Source: Dictyobacter formicarum (GTDB taxonomy: Bacteria > Chloroflexota > Ktedonobacteria > Ktedonobacterales > Ktedonobacteraceae). From it: a DNA stretch of 46,669 bases. Shown here piece after piece: positions 7,753 through 15,751 of the stretch; positions within the stretch are counted from its first letter, which is position 1, and each line of letters begins with the position of its first letter. Position numbers and translations under genes: made by a program. The notes beneath the pieces were generated by a model. It made no database searches and had not been told where the DNA came from. It saw only the letters and a list, made by a program, of their open reading frames with translations. The DNA is taken from the NCBI RefSeq assembly GCF_016587435.1, contig NZ_BNJJ01000041.1, positions 1 to 46,669 of the forward strand. The letters run 5' to 3'.

Positions 7753-8580
7753 ATGCAAGCTCGCAAGCCAAATCTAAAGTCGGAGGAAGAGATTGCGCTG
7801 ATGCGCAGGGCTGGCTTGCTGACCTGGCAAGCACACCAGGTAGCGGCTGCGTTGATTCGACCGGGTGTTACTACAGCTGAGATCAATGCGGCTATGGAGG
7901 CCTTTATGCTTGAGCAGCAGGCTGAGCCACTCTTCAAAGGAGTGCCGGATAGTACGGGTCGTGTGCCTTTTCCGGCGGTCGCCTGTATCTCGGTAAATGA
8001 GCAATTAGTGCATGGCATTCCTGGTCCACGCCAGCTACAAGAGGGCGATATTGTCAGTATCGATACAGGAGTACGCTATCAAGGCTGGTGTGGCGACGCC
8101 GCCGTCACGCATGCTGTTGGAGAGATCAAGGCCAGTACGCGACGTCTGCTCGAGGTGACCGAGGGGGCGCTGCGCCTGGCTATCGAGTTAATCCCTGAAA
8201 AACAGTTCTGGAGTGAGGTGGCACGCGCGATGGAGGCGTACGTGACACAGGCTGGCTTTACGGTCGTGGAGGGACTGGTGGGACATAGTATTGGACGTGA
8301 GATGTGGGAGATGCCGCAGGTGCCCAATTATTTTTCGCTGCAATATCAGGCCCTGGGCGATTTTGAGCTACAACCAGGAGTGGTCATTGCTGTCGAGCCG
8401 ATGGTTAGCATGTCATCTCGCCATGTCAGAATGCTGCCCGATCATTGGACTCTGGTAGCAGAAGATGGCCAGCCCGCTGCCCATTTTGAACATACGCTGG
8501 CCATTACGTCAGCAGGGGTTCAGATTTTGACCGCCGGACCAGACGGCAAAGCCTGGGCACTCCCAGATAAACATATCTGA
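7753..8580 (+). CDS. map: type I methionine aminopeptidase
   Basis: Removes the initiator Met from nascent proteins. 275 residues, normal for type I. All metal ligands of the pita-bread fold are visible: Asp104 and Asp115 (in DTGVRYQGWCGD), His178 (GHSIGR), Glu215 (VEPM) and Glu246 (FEHTLAIT), plus the substrate-contacting His87 (LVHGIPG). One departure from the usual type I motif is GHSIGREMWEMPQVPNY where most enzymes have GHGIG..H..P.VPN, so the second active-site His is replaced by Trp/Met-rich sequence. Ktedonobacteria-type genomes may carry other map copies near ribosomal genes, so this could be a paralogue. Confidence 0.93.
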   Translation: MQARKPNLKSEEEIALMRRAGLLTWQAHQVAAALIRPGVTTAEINAAMEAFMLEQQAEPLFKGVPDSTGRVPFPAVACISVNEQLVHGIPGPRQLQEGDIVSIDTGVRYQGWCGDAAVTHAVGEIKASTRRLLEVTEGALRLAIELIPEKQFWSEVARAMEAYVTQAGFTVVEGLVGHSIGREMWEMPQVPNYFSLQYQALGDFELQPGVVIAVEPMVSMSSRHVRMLPDHWTLVAEDGQPAAHFEHTLAITSAGVQILTAGPDGKAWALPDKHI

Positions 8581-8626
8581 GCGCACCGCTTTGCGTCTGA
8601 TACCTGGCTGAGAGACCGTAGCAATC

Positions 8627-9793
8627 CTAGGCAGCAACCAGGCACTGGGAACGAGCCACTACGTCCCGATAACCCTGTACCATGCATTCCATTGCTTCGT
8701 GCCATGAGCGCTGGGCCGCCTCACTCTCGGCCATCTGCCCCATCTTCAGGCGCTCTTCCGCGTTCAGTACCAGTCTTACGAGGGCGTCCCGATAGCCAAC
8801 CACCTGTGCCTGCTCATCCAATCCTGCTGCCTGCAACAACAAACCTGTCTGCTCGTGCTTCACCAGGTCGCATACGCCTTCTGAATGCACACCGACAACA
8901 GGCAGACCAGACGACATAGCCTCCAATACTACCTGTCCAAAGGTTTCTGTGTAGGATGGAAAGGCGAATATATCCGCGGAAGCATACGCTGTGGCCAGCG
9001 CCTCTCCGCTCAGGTAGCCGGTCATAGTTACAGGCAAATGCTCAAGCTCATGCTGGATCTCATTGTAGGCAGGCCCCTGACCCACAATAACTAGGTGGCA
9101 GCGCGAGTGATCCATCTCGCGATAAGCTTGAATCAATAGACGCAGATTCTTTTCCCAGGAGACACGGCCAACGTAGAGCAAGATGGTCTTATCCTCAGGT
9201 GTGCTGCGCTCGCGTAGCCATTCGACTCGTAATGCTTCGCTGCGGCGTTTCGAATCAAACAATTCTTTCTCGACCCCCCGTGGCCAGATACGTAAATGTT
9301 CAAATCCCTGGTTGGTTAGCATCTTCGCGGTAGAGGCCGAAGGACAGAAGGTCAGCACACATTGGTTATGCACAAAACGATTATAGAGCCACATCGGCCT
9401 GGTTAACAGGGAAAAACCAAAATGGCCACAATATGCGGCGAGATTCGTATGATAAGAAGAGATAATCGGAATGTTGAGAAAACGTGCCGCCGCCAGCCCG
9501 GTCGCGCCCAGAATAACGGGGTCGACGACATGAATGATATCAGGGCGAAATTCGATTAAGCGACGCACGAACAATGGTCGAAAAAAGTTAAATTTTAGTT
9601 CGGGATAGAAAGGAAAAGGTAATCCGGCAGTCCCTACCACTTCTGCACCGGCATATTCGTCCATGCCGCAATCAGGACCCAACAAAAGCGCCTGGTGCCC
9701 ATTGGCATGGAGATGTTCAAGTAAACGCGATACTGTTCTGGTAACGCCGTCTAGTTTGGGCAGAAAATTTTCTGTAATTACGGCAACACGCAT
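8627..9793 (-). CDS. GT4-family glycosyltransferase (PimB/MgtA-like)
   Basis: 388-residue GT-B glycosyltransferase. N-terminal acceptor domain starts MRVAVITENFLPKLDGVTRT, with PDIIHVVDP and SSYHTN; the C-terminal nucleotide-sugar domain has LLYVGRVSWEKNL, VIVGQGP and the EX7E motif ETFGQVVLEA preceded by FAFPSYT. This resembles GDP-mannose- or UDP-sugar-dependent transferases that build glycolipids (PimB', MgtA, SqdX), but donor and acceptor cannot be fixed. An upstream ATG at 9838 would add 15 residues; ATG 9793, with GGTGAG just upstream and the family-typical MRVAVIT start, is preferred. It converges with map, leaving about 46 bases between stops. Confidence 0.9.
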   Translation of the reverse strand: MRVAVITENFLPKLDGVTRTVSRLLEHLHANGHQALLLGPDCGMDEYAGAEVVGTAGLPFPFYPELKFNFFRPLFVRRLIEFRPDIIHVVDPVILGATGLAAARFLNIPIISSYHTNLAAYCGHFGFSLLTRPMWLYNRFVHNQCVLTFCPSASTAKMLTNQGFEHLRIWPRGVEKELFDSKRRSEALRVEWLRERSTPEDKTILLYVGRVSWEKNLRLLIQAYREMDHSRCHLVIVGQGPAYNEIQHELEHLPVTMTGYLSGEALATAYASADIFAFPSYTETFGQVVLEAMSSGLPVVGVHSEGVCDLVKHEQTGLLLQAAGLDEQAQVVGYRDALVRLVLNAEERLKMGQMAESEAAQRSWHEAMECMVQGYRDVVARSQCLVAA

Positions 9794-9838
9794 TAGGCTC
9801 ACCACCTGCTCATCGATGTGCGAAAATCTCGCATTCAC

Positions 9839-10260
9839 GAAGCACTTGTATAGCTTGAAAAGCTAGTGTGACACATTGTGCTAACCGTCATGACGCGATT
9901 AGACAAATGGGTGATCGATGTACCCCACATCAACAGTAACACGTTGTATTTAGAGGATAATTAAGGTTTGTTTAGGGTTATGTAAAGCACAGGCTAAAGG
10001 GCCATTAAATAGATGGATCTAAATATAACCAATTAGTCCCGACGAATGGATGAGAAAACTGTCGTTTTCGTGAATATTTACTCTACCATTCGTTGTACTG
10101 TGTGGCAAATATTTCTTTTTGTATCATGGTGTCATATTATAATTAAAGTAAATAGAGCTCATAAAGGATTTGAGCTGCCAGGTGGGTATAGTATATTGGG
10201 AGGGAGAAAAGCTCAAAGGGCTATAGTATATATTCAGTAAAAAGGAAGCGGGTATAGCAG
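9839..10260. promoter_or_regulatory. divergent control region between the GT4 gene and the LCP gene
   Basis: About 420 AT-rich bases, no convincing gene. A consensus -10 TATAAT lies at 10138-10143 on the plus strand, but no good -35 is visible. Closer to the LCP gene, TATAGTATAT occurs twice, at 10187-10196 and 10222-10231, 35 bases apart, both preceded by GGG-type sequence; these could be alternative -10 elements or a protein-binding repeat. The inverted pair GAGCTC...GAGC near 10155-10174 is a weak hairpin. Confidence 0.35.
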
Positions 10261-12327
10261 GTGAAACATCAATTTATGCATAAGCCTTCTCAAAGTGGCA
10301 CGGCAAGTCAACAAGAGTCGCCGCCAGGACCAGCGGCTGGACAAAACCGAAGCGTAAATAGTACAGGTGGGGAACAGCGTCAAACCTCTTCAGCTGCTAA
10401 AAGTGGATTGCTAACCAGGTGGAAGACCGGACAGTTGCCACCTCCTCAAAATCAGAGTGCTGTGCGAACTGACAACTTAACCAATGAACCTGCTACCGAT
10501 CCACTTAGCCAGCGCCAGATGCCCAGGCCTTTATCTCAACAGGGTATACCATCCTCCCGTGCCAGTTCTTTTTCCATTCCAGCAGATGAGGTACCAACAG
10601 CTTACCAGCCTGCGGTTCCTGATGTGGCGCCTCCATCTCAGACTGGGCTGAGCCAGTATCCAGCGGTACCACCGGCTGGATCTGCATTCCCTGGCGCCAC
10701 AGGCCATCCTGCTTCATCTAACAATAATGCTTTTGCTGGTCCGCCGCAGGCTTCCATTCAACCGCGAATCACACGGAATCTGAATGACTATGCACAGCGT
10801 CCAAATACCGGCCAGCTGGGTAATCCAGCACCACACCAACCGGGCTTTGGCTCAGGTCAATATAGCCAGCCCGGACCAATGAATGGGCAGAGCTTTGGTA
10901 GCGGGCAGTGGCATAATCCCGCTTCTGCTCCGGCGACTGTGAGCAGAACTGGCTGGGACAATTATAAGCGACCGGGCTCGGAGGCTCCTCCCTCTATAGC
11001 TCCGGATGCGACCAAACCAAATAAACTCGGTAAATTTACTACTAATTACAGGAACATCCCGATTTGGGCCCGCGTCGCCATTGGTATTATGGCCTTCCTG
11101 ATTATCACCGGTGGAAGCGCCTTTGCTTACTATCAGATCAACTTCGCTAATTCAGTCAATGACATTACTGGCAATAGCGCTCTGCACGATTTAAATGGCA
11201 AGCACAAGCCATCCCCGCAACCCGTCAACACCGATCCCTTGACGCAGCGCACGAATATTTTGCTGCTGGGCAGCGACACCGATGGCAAGGGCAACGATGT
11301 TGCCACCGGCACACCATTGGCTCAGACCGTGATCATTATCACCATTGATCCAAAGACAAAATATGTTGGCATGCTCTCCATTCCACGCGATATGCAGGTC
11401 TCTGACCAGATCCTCGGTGGACAGGCTAAAATTGACCAGGTATTTGAAAATGGTTGGAAGGGCTCATCAACGAAAGAAAAAGCCCAGCGCGCCGCCGGCC
11501 ATACCATGGATGTGATTGAGGAAAATTATGGCATCCATATCGATCACTACGCCTGGGTAGGGCTGCAAGGTTTTATCAAAGTAATTGACACGATTGGTGG
11601 CGTGGATATCGATGCTATGCGCCCGGTGGTCGATGATGCTTATCCCGATGATACAAACAAGAGCCCTAATGCATATAACTATAAACGCCTCGATATCGCG
11701 CCGGGTCCCCAGCACTTTGATGGCCTTGGCGCCCTGGAATATGTACGCTCACGCCATGCTGACCTGGGTGGAGACTTCGGACGTACCCAGCGCCAGCAGC
11801 AGGTCTTGAGTCAGATTAAAGTCAAATTGAGTGGCACGGATATCGTCACGAAAGCACCTATGATCTTAAGTGACCTGGACGGCTTCTTGCTTACCGACAT
11901 GTCGGTCTCGCAACTGGCCACCTTTGCTCAACTAGCCAAAAGTGTAGATGTCAACAAGGTGGATCGAGTCTCTTTTACGCAGGGCTACTCGAGCCTGATT
12001 ACGACCAATAATCTGGGCAATTTCGCGCCAAATTGTCCGGCCATCGAGGCTAAAATCCATGCCATGTTTGGCATTACGCCAAATTGCATACCACAGGCTT
12101 CGGTACCTGGCAACACGAATACCAGCGTGGCCCGGACACAACCCTCAAGCACCACCGCTGGCACGACCACCACTCTAGCAGGTGCCAGTTCCAGCCAGTC
12201 TGGTGCAGGCTATCAGCTAGCCAGCTTGAAAAGCGGGGCCGCCACCGTCTCAAATACGACGGTCTTTAGTAATTTGATGGATCTGATGCTTCTCACTGTC
12301 TCTGGCTCGTTCACAGCTATGGGCTAA
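10261..12327 (+). CDS. LytR-CpsA-Psr (LCP) family cell-wall glycopolymer ligase
   Basis: 688 residues. LCP proteins move glycopolymers from lipid carriers onto peptidoglycan outside the membrane. Order: about 265 cytoplasmic residues, very rich in Pro/Gln/Ser/Gly and low complexity; one membrane helix (about 268-292, VAIGIMAFLIITGGSAFAYY); LCP domain (about 330-550) with TNILLLGSD, the SIPRDMQV strand with its Arg, HYAWVGLQGF, IDTIGGVDI, LEYVRSRHA and FGRTQRQQQV; then a Ser/Thr-rich tail. The Arg residues that bind the pyrophosphate headgroup are present. Start is GTG 10261 with AAGGAAG at 10243-10249. The long disordered cytoplasmic arm is unusual and could be a target for the Ser/Thr kinase encoded 1.8 kb downstream (inference). 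Confidence 0.93.
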   Translation: MKHQFMHKPSQSGTASQQESPPGPAAGQNRSVNSTGGEQRQTSSAAKSGLLTRWKTGQLPPPQNQSAVRTDNLTNEPATDPLSQRQMPRPLSQQGIPSSRASSFSIPADEVPTAYQPAVPDVAPPSQTGLSQYPAVPPAGSAFPGATGHPASSNNNAFAGPPQASIQPRITRNLNDYAQRPNTGQLGNPAPHQPGFGSGQYSQPGPMNGQSFGSGQWHNPASAPATVSRTGWDNYKRPGSEAPPSIAPDATKPNKLGKFTTNYRNIPIWARVAIGIMAFLIITGGSAFAYYQINFANSVNDITGNSALHDLNGKHKPSPQPVNTDPLTQRTNILLLGSDTDGKGNDVATGTPLAQTVIIITIDPKTKYVGMLSIPRDMQVSDQILGGQAKIDQVFENGWKGSSTKEKAQRAAGHTMDVIEENYGIHIDHYAWVGLQGFIKVIDTIGGVDIDAMRPVVDDAYPDDTNKSPNAYNYKRLDIAPGPQHFDGLGALEYVRSRHADLGGDFGRTQRQQQVLSQIKVKLSGTDIVTKAPMILSDLDGFLLTDMSVSQLATFAQLAKSVDVNKVDRVSFTQGYSSLITTNNLGNFAPNCPAIEAKIHAMFGITPNCIPQASVPGNTNTSVARTQPSSTTAGTTTTLAGASSSQSGAGYQLASLKSGAATVSNTTVFSNLMDLMLLTVSGSFTAMG

Positions 12328-12408
12328 TAGAAAGTACTCCTATCCCTCAGAACTATTGCGACGGTTCTAGAGTGAGATGCATTATATAGTCTAAGCACAA
12401 TGTCACCG

Positions 12409-12440
12409 GGTGCGCTGCTCGTCATCGCACCGTTATTTTA
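12409..12440 (+). terminator. weak hairpin terminator after the LCP gene
   Basis: Inverted repeat GGTGCG (12409-12414) / CGCACC (12426-12431) followed by GTTATTTTA. Short stem, so transcription could partly read into the lipoprotein gene. Confidence 0.4.
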
Positions 12441-12462
12441 TAAAGATGTATAAAGAGCTAGT

Positions 12463-13752
12463 ATGAAAAGATATCCACCGTGGAAGCTGATTATTCTCTT
12501 CGCATTGCTCACAATGAGCTTGCAAGGTTGCCTGGGGCTGGGCGGCAGCGACATTAACTACAAAAGCGTGACGACCGGCAAAAATGGCGACGTCAAAATC
12601 AATTCCCAGCAAGCAATCTTTCAAGGGAAGATATATTTCACTCTCAACCGCAACCTCTACATGCTGGATGGGAAAGATAAAGAGCATCTCACGCAGCTCA
12701 CCAAAGGGATGGATATCCGCGATCCAGCGGTTTCACCCAATGGCAAGCTCATCGCGTTCATTATCCACTATAAAAATTATTCGGACCTGGCTTATATACC
12801 TGCCAGTGGCGGCAAACCAAAGATTATTGCTACCGGCTACGGGCAGTTTATCCCGGTTGGCGGTTCTGTACGCAGTACATATCATTGGTTCGCCCAGCCC
12901 GCCTGGGACTCAGATAATGAGCATATCTATTTTTTAGGTGATAACCAGAAGCATTATTGGGATCCCAGGATCGTCGGTAATTACGATGCTGACATCCTTG
13001 ACTTACAGGTCTTTAAAATGTCCATCCACGATAAAGAACTGGTCACGGTGGACGATATGGAGGGAGCCCAGGTCGTGGCCTACACCTCTATTGGCGCGGG
13101 AGGCCTACGCGACCCGGCTTATCGCCCAGGCCATAAAAATGAGCTTGTCTACACCAGCTATAAATATACCGCACCTGACTATGCCAGACTGGCCGTCCAG
13201 ATCAATATTATTGATACCAATGCCATTTATAATAGCATCCAGCAATACCCTAATCCTTTTACTAATAAATATCACCCGGGTCAACGAGGAACTGAATACG
13301 ACCCCGGTGTGGCACTAACACCAGAGAAGGCTGATCTAACAAATATGCAGCCTTCCTTTTCGCCCGACGGCAACACGCTGATCTATGTGCGACGCGAGGA
13401 TGCGACCCATATGAGCCTGTATACCATGCCAGTCGTTAATGGCGTGACCAGCGATCCCAATAATCCAGCATTTGATCCTAACAGCGACGCCAACACCAAA
13501 AAGGGGCTCTCTGCATATGGTCAGTCTATGAAGCTTATGACGGGCCAGTACATCAGCCAGCCGATCTGGTCGCCAGATGGGAAACAGGTCGCTTATTATG
13601 ACTATCACGATAATATCTTCGATCTCTGGCTGGCCAAAATTGTCAAAAATCCTAAAACCGGTACTTACAGCATCGATAAAAACAGCATCACTCAGCTCAC
13701 CCAGGCCAGCGGCAACCTGGACGCCGATTCACGCGCAACCTGGGGCAAATAA
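12463..13752 (+). CDS. lipoprotein with TolB-like PD40 beta-propeller repeats
   Basis: 429 residues. Signal peptide with lipobox LQGC (Cys23) indicates an exported, lipid-anchored protein. The mature part has several PD40/WD40-like blades: DPAVSPNGKLIAFI, PAWDSDNEHIYFLG, QPSFSPDGNTLIYVRR and QPIWSPDGKQVAYYD. This is the fold of the TolB propeller, but in a presumed monoderm-like bacterium without a Pal/Tol system it probably acts as an extracytoplasmic binding or sensory protein. Role unknown. It follows the LCP gene by 135 bases on the same strand, so it may take part in the cell surface. Confidence 0.85.
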   Translation: MKRYPPWKLIILFALLTMSLQGCLGLGGSDINYKSVTTGKNGDVKINSQQAIFQGKIYFTLNRNLYMLDGKDKEHLTQLTKGMDIRDPAVSPNGKLIAFIIHYKNYSDLAYIPASGGKPKIIATGYGQFIPVGGSVRSTYHWFAQPAWDSDNEHIYFLGDNQKHYWDPRIVGNYDADILDLQVFKMSIHDKELVTVDDMEGAQVVAYTSIGAGGLRDPAYRPGHKNELVYTSYKYTAPDYARLAVQINIIDTNAIYNSIQQYPNPFTNKYHPGQRGTEYDPGVALTPEKADLTNMQPSFSPDGNTLIYVRREDATHMSLYTMPVVNGVTSDPNNPAFDPNSDANTKKGLSAYGQSMKLMTGQYISQPIWSPDGKQVAYYDYHDNIFDLWLAKIVKNPKTGTYSIDKNSITQLTQASGNLDADSRATWGK

Positions 13753-13767
13753 CCCCCTTCGGGCATG

Positions 13768-13990
13768 GGGAGGGGAAGCAAAGCGCCCCCTGCGAGCGTC
13801 CGCAGGCGCGGCCGCATCTTTTTATCCTGAGTTGGCAGCTGGGCGCTCAGCGCCCAGCTGCCAACTCAGGATAAAACTGCTTTGAGCATCACAAGTGCGA
13901 ACCGTCATAGGTGCTGACGAGGATGTCGGGGACATCATCTCCTTGCCTCAGCTTGAAGGCGCGAACCGCCTGGTTTTCAGATACTTTCTC
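13768..13990 (+). repeat. intergenic palindromic repeat, copy 1
   Basis: Three parts. A GC-rich block (about 13768-13816; GGGAAGC..GCGCCCCCTGCG and CAGGCGCGGCCGC). A perfect palindrome with 27-bp arms (13820-13846 and 13850-13876, loop TCA) whose ends read TTTTAT...ATAAAA. A 3' flank CTTTGAGC...GTGCG...CGTCA (13880-13910), ending near TTCAGATACTTTCT at 13976-13989. The same parts in the same order are found at 18785-18978, and in reverse at 35455-35620. No coding capacity. It lies just after a gene end but is not a classic terminator, because the U run is on the 5' arm and the A run on the 3' arm. Confidence 0.7.
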
Positions 13991-14035
13991 ATTATCAAAG
14001 GGCAAAATTGAAGATAGACGCTGGTCATGTAATAC

Positions 14036-14064
14036 TCGACGGCATAACTCATAAATGGTATACT
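14036..14064 (+). promoter_or_regulatory. candidate promoter of the Ser/Thr kinase gene
   Basis: -35 TCGACG (14036-14041, 4 of 6 matches), 17-bp spacer, extended -10 TGG-TATACT (-10 at 14059-14064). A second, weaker pair TTGAAG (14008-14013) / TAATAC (14030-14035) with 16-bp spacing lies just upstream. Confidence 0.5.
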
Positions 14065-14122
14065 ACCCTCTGAAGTTAAATTTTCTTATAAAGTATTCGC
14101 CCAGGTCGTTCGAGGTGAGACG

Positions 14123-15082
14123 TTGAACCAATTCGAAGGCACACTGATCGCTGGACGGTACGAGATTCGTGAGCATATCGCTACAGGTGGTATGGCGAGC
14201 GTCTTCAAAACCTGGGATCACCGGGTGGAGCGCATTGTAGCAATTAAAGTGTTACGCTCCCTGGACAAAAATGATCTTCGCGCAGTCGAGCGTTTCCGCC
14301 GTGAAGCTCGCGCTGCTGCAGCGCTCGCACATCCGAATGCCGTCACTATTTACGATTTTGTAGAAGAAATGGGCCAGTATTTTCTGGTAATGGAGTATAT
14401 CCATGGCCCAACATTAAAACAACTGATCGCACAGCGCCGTCAATTACAACCTCGCGAGGCGATAGAGATTGCGGCCCAGGTCTGTGCTGTACTACAAGTT
14501 GCACATGCGCGCGGTTTTATTCATCGCGATATTAAGCCACAAAATATCATGTTAGCGTGGAGCGGTGGTGCTGGCAGCCTCAGCGACGGAGGCGCATGGG
14601 TGAAACTCACCGACTTTGGTATTGTACGTGTGGCAGAGGATGCAGGCTTAACCAATAGTGGTATCGTGCTTGGTACTGCTGACTATTTGTCACCAGAACA
14701 GGCACGCGGCGAAAATCTGACCGCATCTTCCGATCTCTATTCCCTTGGTGTGGTGATGTTTGAGATGCTGGCCGGTCGACCTCCCTTTGTGGGTCCGACA
14801 GCAGTTTCCATCGCAATGCAGCATGCTTCGACTAATCCTCCACCATTGCGCCAGTTCAGTCCACATGTTCCAGCAGTACTTGAGCAGCTCGTCAACCGGA
14901 CGTTGCAAAAAGAGCCCTCCGAACGCTTTAATTCGGCATCGGAGATGCAAAAGGCCTTGCGGGCATGTGCGAAAGAGTTGGTGCGTAATAAGTCAGCCTC
15001 ATTGCCGGTCGGCCAATCCTATCCGTCTCGTTTTAACGATGGGCAAGGCCAGTATCCACCAGCGGGACATGGTCAGTTCTGA
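14123..15082 (+). CDS. cytoplasmic PknB-type Ser/Thr protein kinase
   Basis: 319-residue Hanks-type kinase. Gly-rich loop ATGGMASV (20-27), catalytic Lys42 (VAIKVL), Glu in the FRREARAAAAL helix, catalytic loop HRDIKPQN (134-141, Asp136), DFG at 164-166, activation segment GTADYLSPEQA and the SDLYSLGVVMFEMLAGRPPF helix are all intact, so it should be active. A small Gly/Ser-rich insertion (about 146-157) sits between the catalytic loop and DFG. There is no membrane segment and no PASTA domain; the tail after residue 290 is short and polar, so it is a soluble kinase. Start is TTG 14123, set by GAGGTG just upstream. Targets unknown; ridA and dnaA follow. Confidence 0.93.
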   Translation: MNQFEGTLIAGRYEIREHIATGGMASVFKTWDHRVERIVAIKVLRSLDKNDLRAVERFRREARAAAALAHPNAVTIYDFVEEMGQYFLVMEYIHGPTLKQLIAQRRQLQPREAIEIAAQVCAVLQVAHARGFIHRDIKPQNIMLAWSGGAGSLSDGGAWVKLTDFGIVRVAEDAGLTNSGIVLGTADYLSPEQARGENLTASSDLYSLGVVMFEMLAGRPPFVGPTAVSIAMQHASTNPPPLRQFSPHVPAVLEQLVNRTLQKEPSERFNSASEMQKALRACAKELVRNKSASLPVGQSYPSRFNDGQGQYPPAGHGQF

Positions 15083-15146
15083 TCGTTGTCCGGCAATGAA
15101 AAATCAGCTCGAAATGCATCCCGTTTGGTGGTATACGAGCAATCAA

Positions 15147-15275
15147 AATACGTTTTTGTTTGGTGGTGTAAAAAGTGCGCTATGCGCACTTTTTACACCA
15201 CCAAACAAAAAAGGTGCAGGCGCGCATGCGCCCGCCCGCAAAAGAACGACGTGATTCCCATTAATATGGGAACCA
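15147..15275 (-). repeat. intergenic palindromic repeat, copy 2
   Basis: Perfect palindrome with 28-bp arms (15153-15180 and 15184-15211, loop TAT), followed on the plus strand by a block whose reverse complement reads CGGGCGGGCGCATGCGCGCC, identical over 20 bases to the block in copy 3. Further out, the complement also carries ATGGGAATC as in the other copies. The inner part, AAAAAGTGCGC-TAT-GCGCACTTTTT, could by itself act as a bidirectional terminator after the kinase gene. Confidence 0.7.
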
Positions 15276-15347
15276 CAAAACTACTTTCAATCTATATTCA
15301 GCGCAAGATAGCATTCGCGTCTACTTGCCCAATGATGGGAAATGCAC

Positions 15348-15734
15348 ATGGAATACACACAGATTAGCACATCCGAAGCTCCAGCTGCGATTGGTCCATA
15401 TAATCAGGCCATTCGCTACGGACAGTTCGTTTATACTTCCGGCCAGATTCCTCTTGATCCGGCCACGGGCGAAATGGTTGGCGACGATGTCCAGACACAG
15501 ACACATCGCGTGCTACAAAATCTGCAAGCGGTGTTGAAGGCTGCCGGTGCCTCCCTGAATAGTGTGATTAAAACTACCGTTTTTCTGACGCGGATGAGCG
15601 ATTTTCAGGCTATGAATGAGGTCTACGCAACATATTTTGGTGATGTTGCGCCGGCGCGCTCGACGATTGCGGTCGTTGAACTTCCTCGCAAAGCGCTGGT
15701 TGAAATTGAGTGTGTCGCGCTCGCTCAAGACTAG
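15348..15734 (+). CDS. ridA: RidA family (YjgF/YER057c/UK114) enamine/imine deaminase
   Basis: Hydrolyses reactive 2-aminoacrylate and related enamines produced by PLP enzymes. The 128-residue protein has the family blocks AAIGPYNQAI, YTSGQIPLDP, QTHRVLQNLQAVL and the active-site region PARSTIAVVELPRKALVEIE, with the substrate-binding Arg of PARST and the Glu of EIECVA present. Normal length; works as a trimer. ATG 15342 is also in frame, but ATG 15348 has GGGA at a better distance. Its end is 18 bases before the dnaA start, so the two are probably cotranscribed. Confidence 0.95.
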   Translation: MEYTQISTSEAPAAIGPYNQAIRYGQFVYTSGQIPLDPATGEMVGDDVQTQTHRVLQNLQAVLKAAGASLNSVIKTTVFLTRMSDFQAMNEVYATYFGDVAPARSTIAVVELPRKALVEIECVALAQD

Positions 15735-15751
15735 TGCATGGGAGAATAACG

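Noticed and set aside
8590..8640. TPP-riboswitch-like CTGAGA sequence
   Set aside because: Only the short word matches; the remaining conserved elements are absent and the site lies between two convergent genes.
10046..10240. A 64-residue open frame before the LCP gene
   Set aside because: No ribosome site, low-complexity composition, and it overlaps promoter-like repeats.
13820..13876. Long palindromes called as ordinary intrinsic terminators
   Set aside because: The T run is on the 5' arm and the A run on the 3' arm, the reverse of a U-tract terminator, and conserved GC-rich blocks flank several copies.
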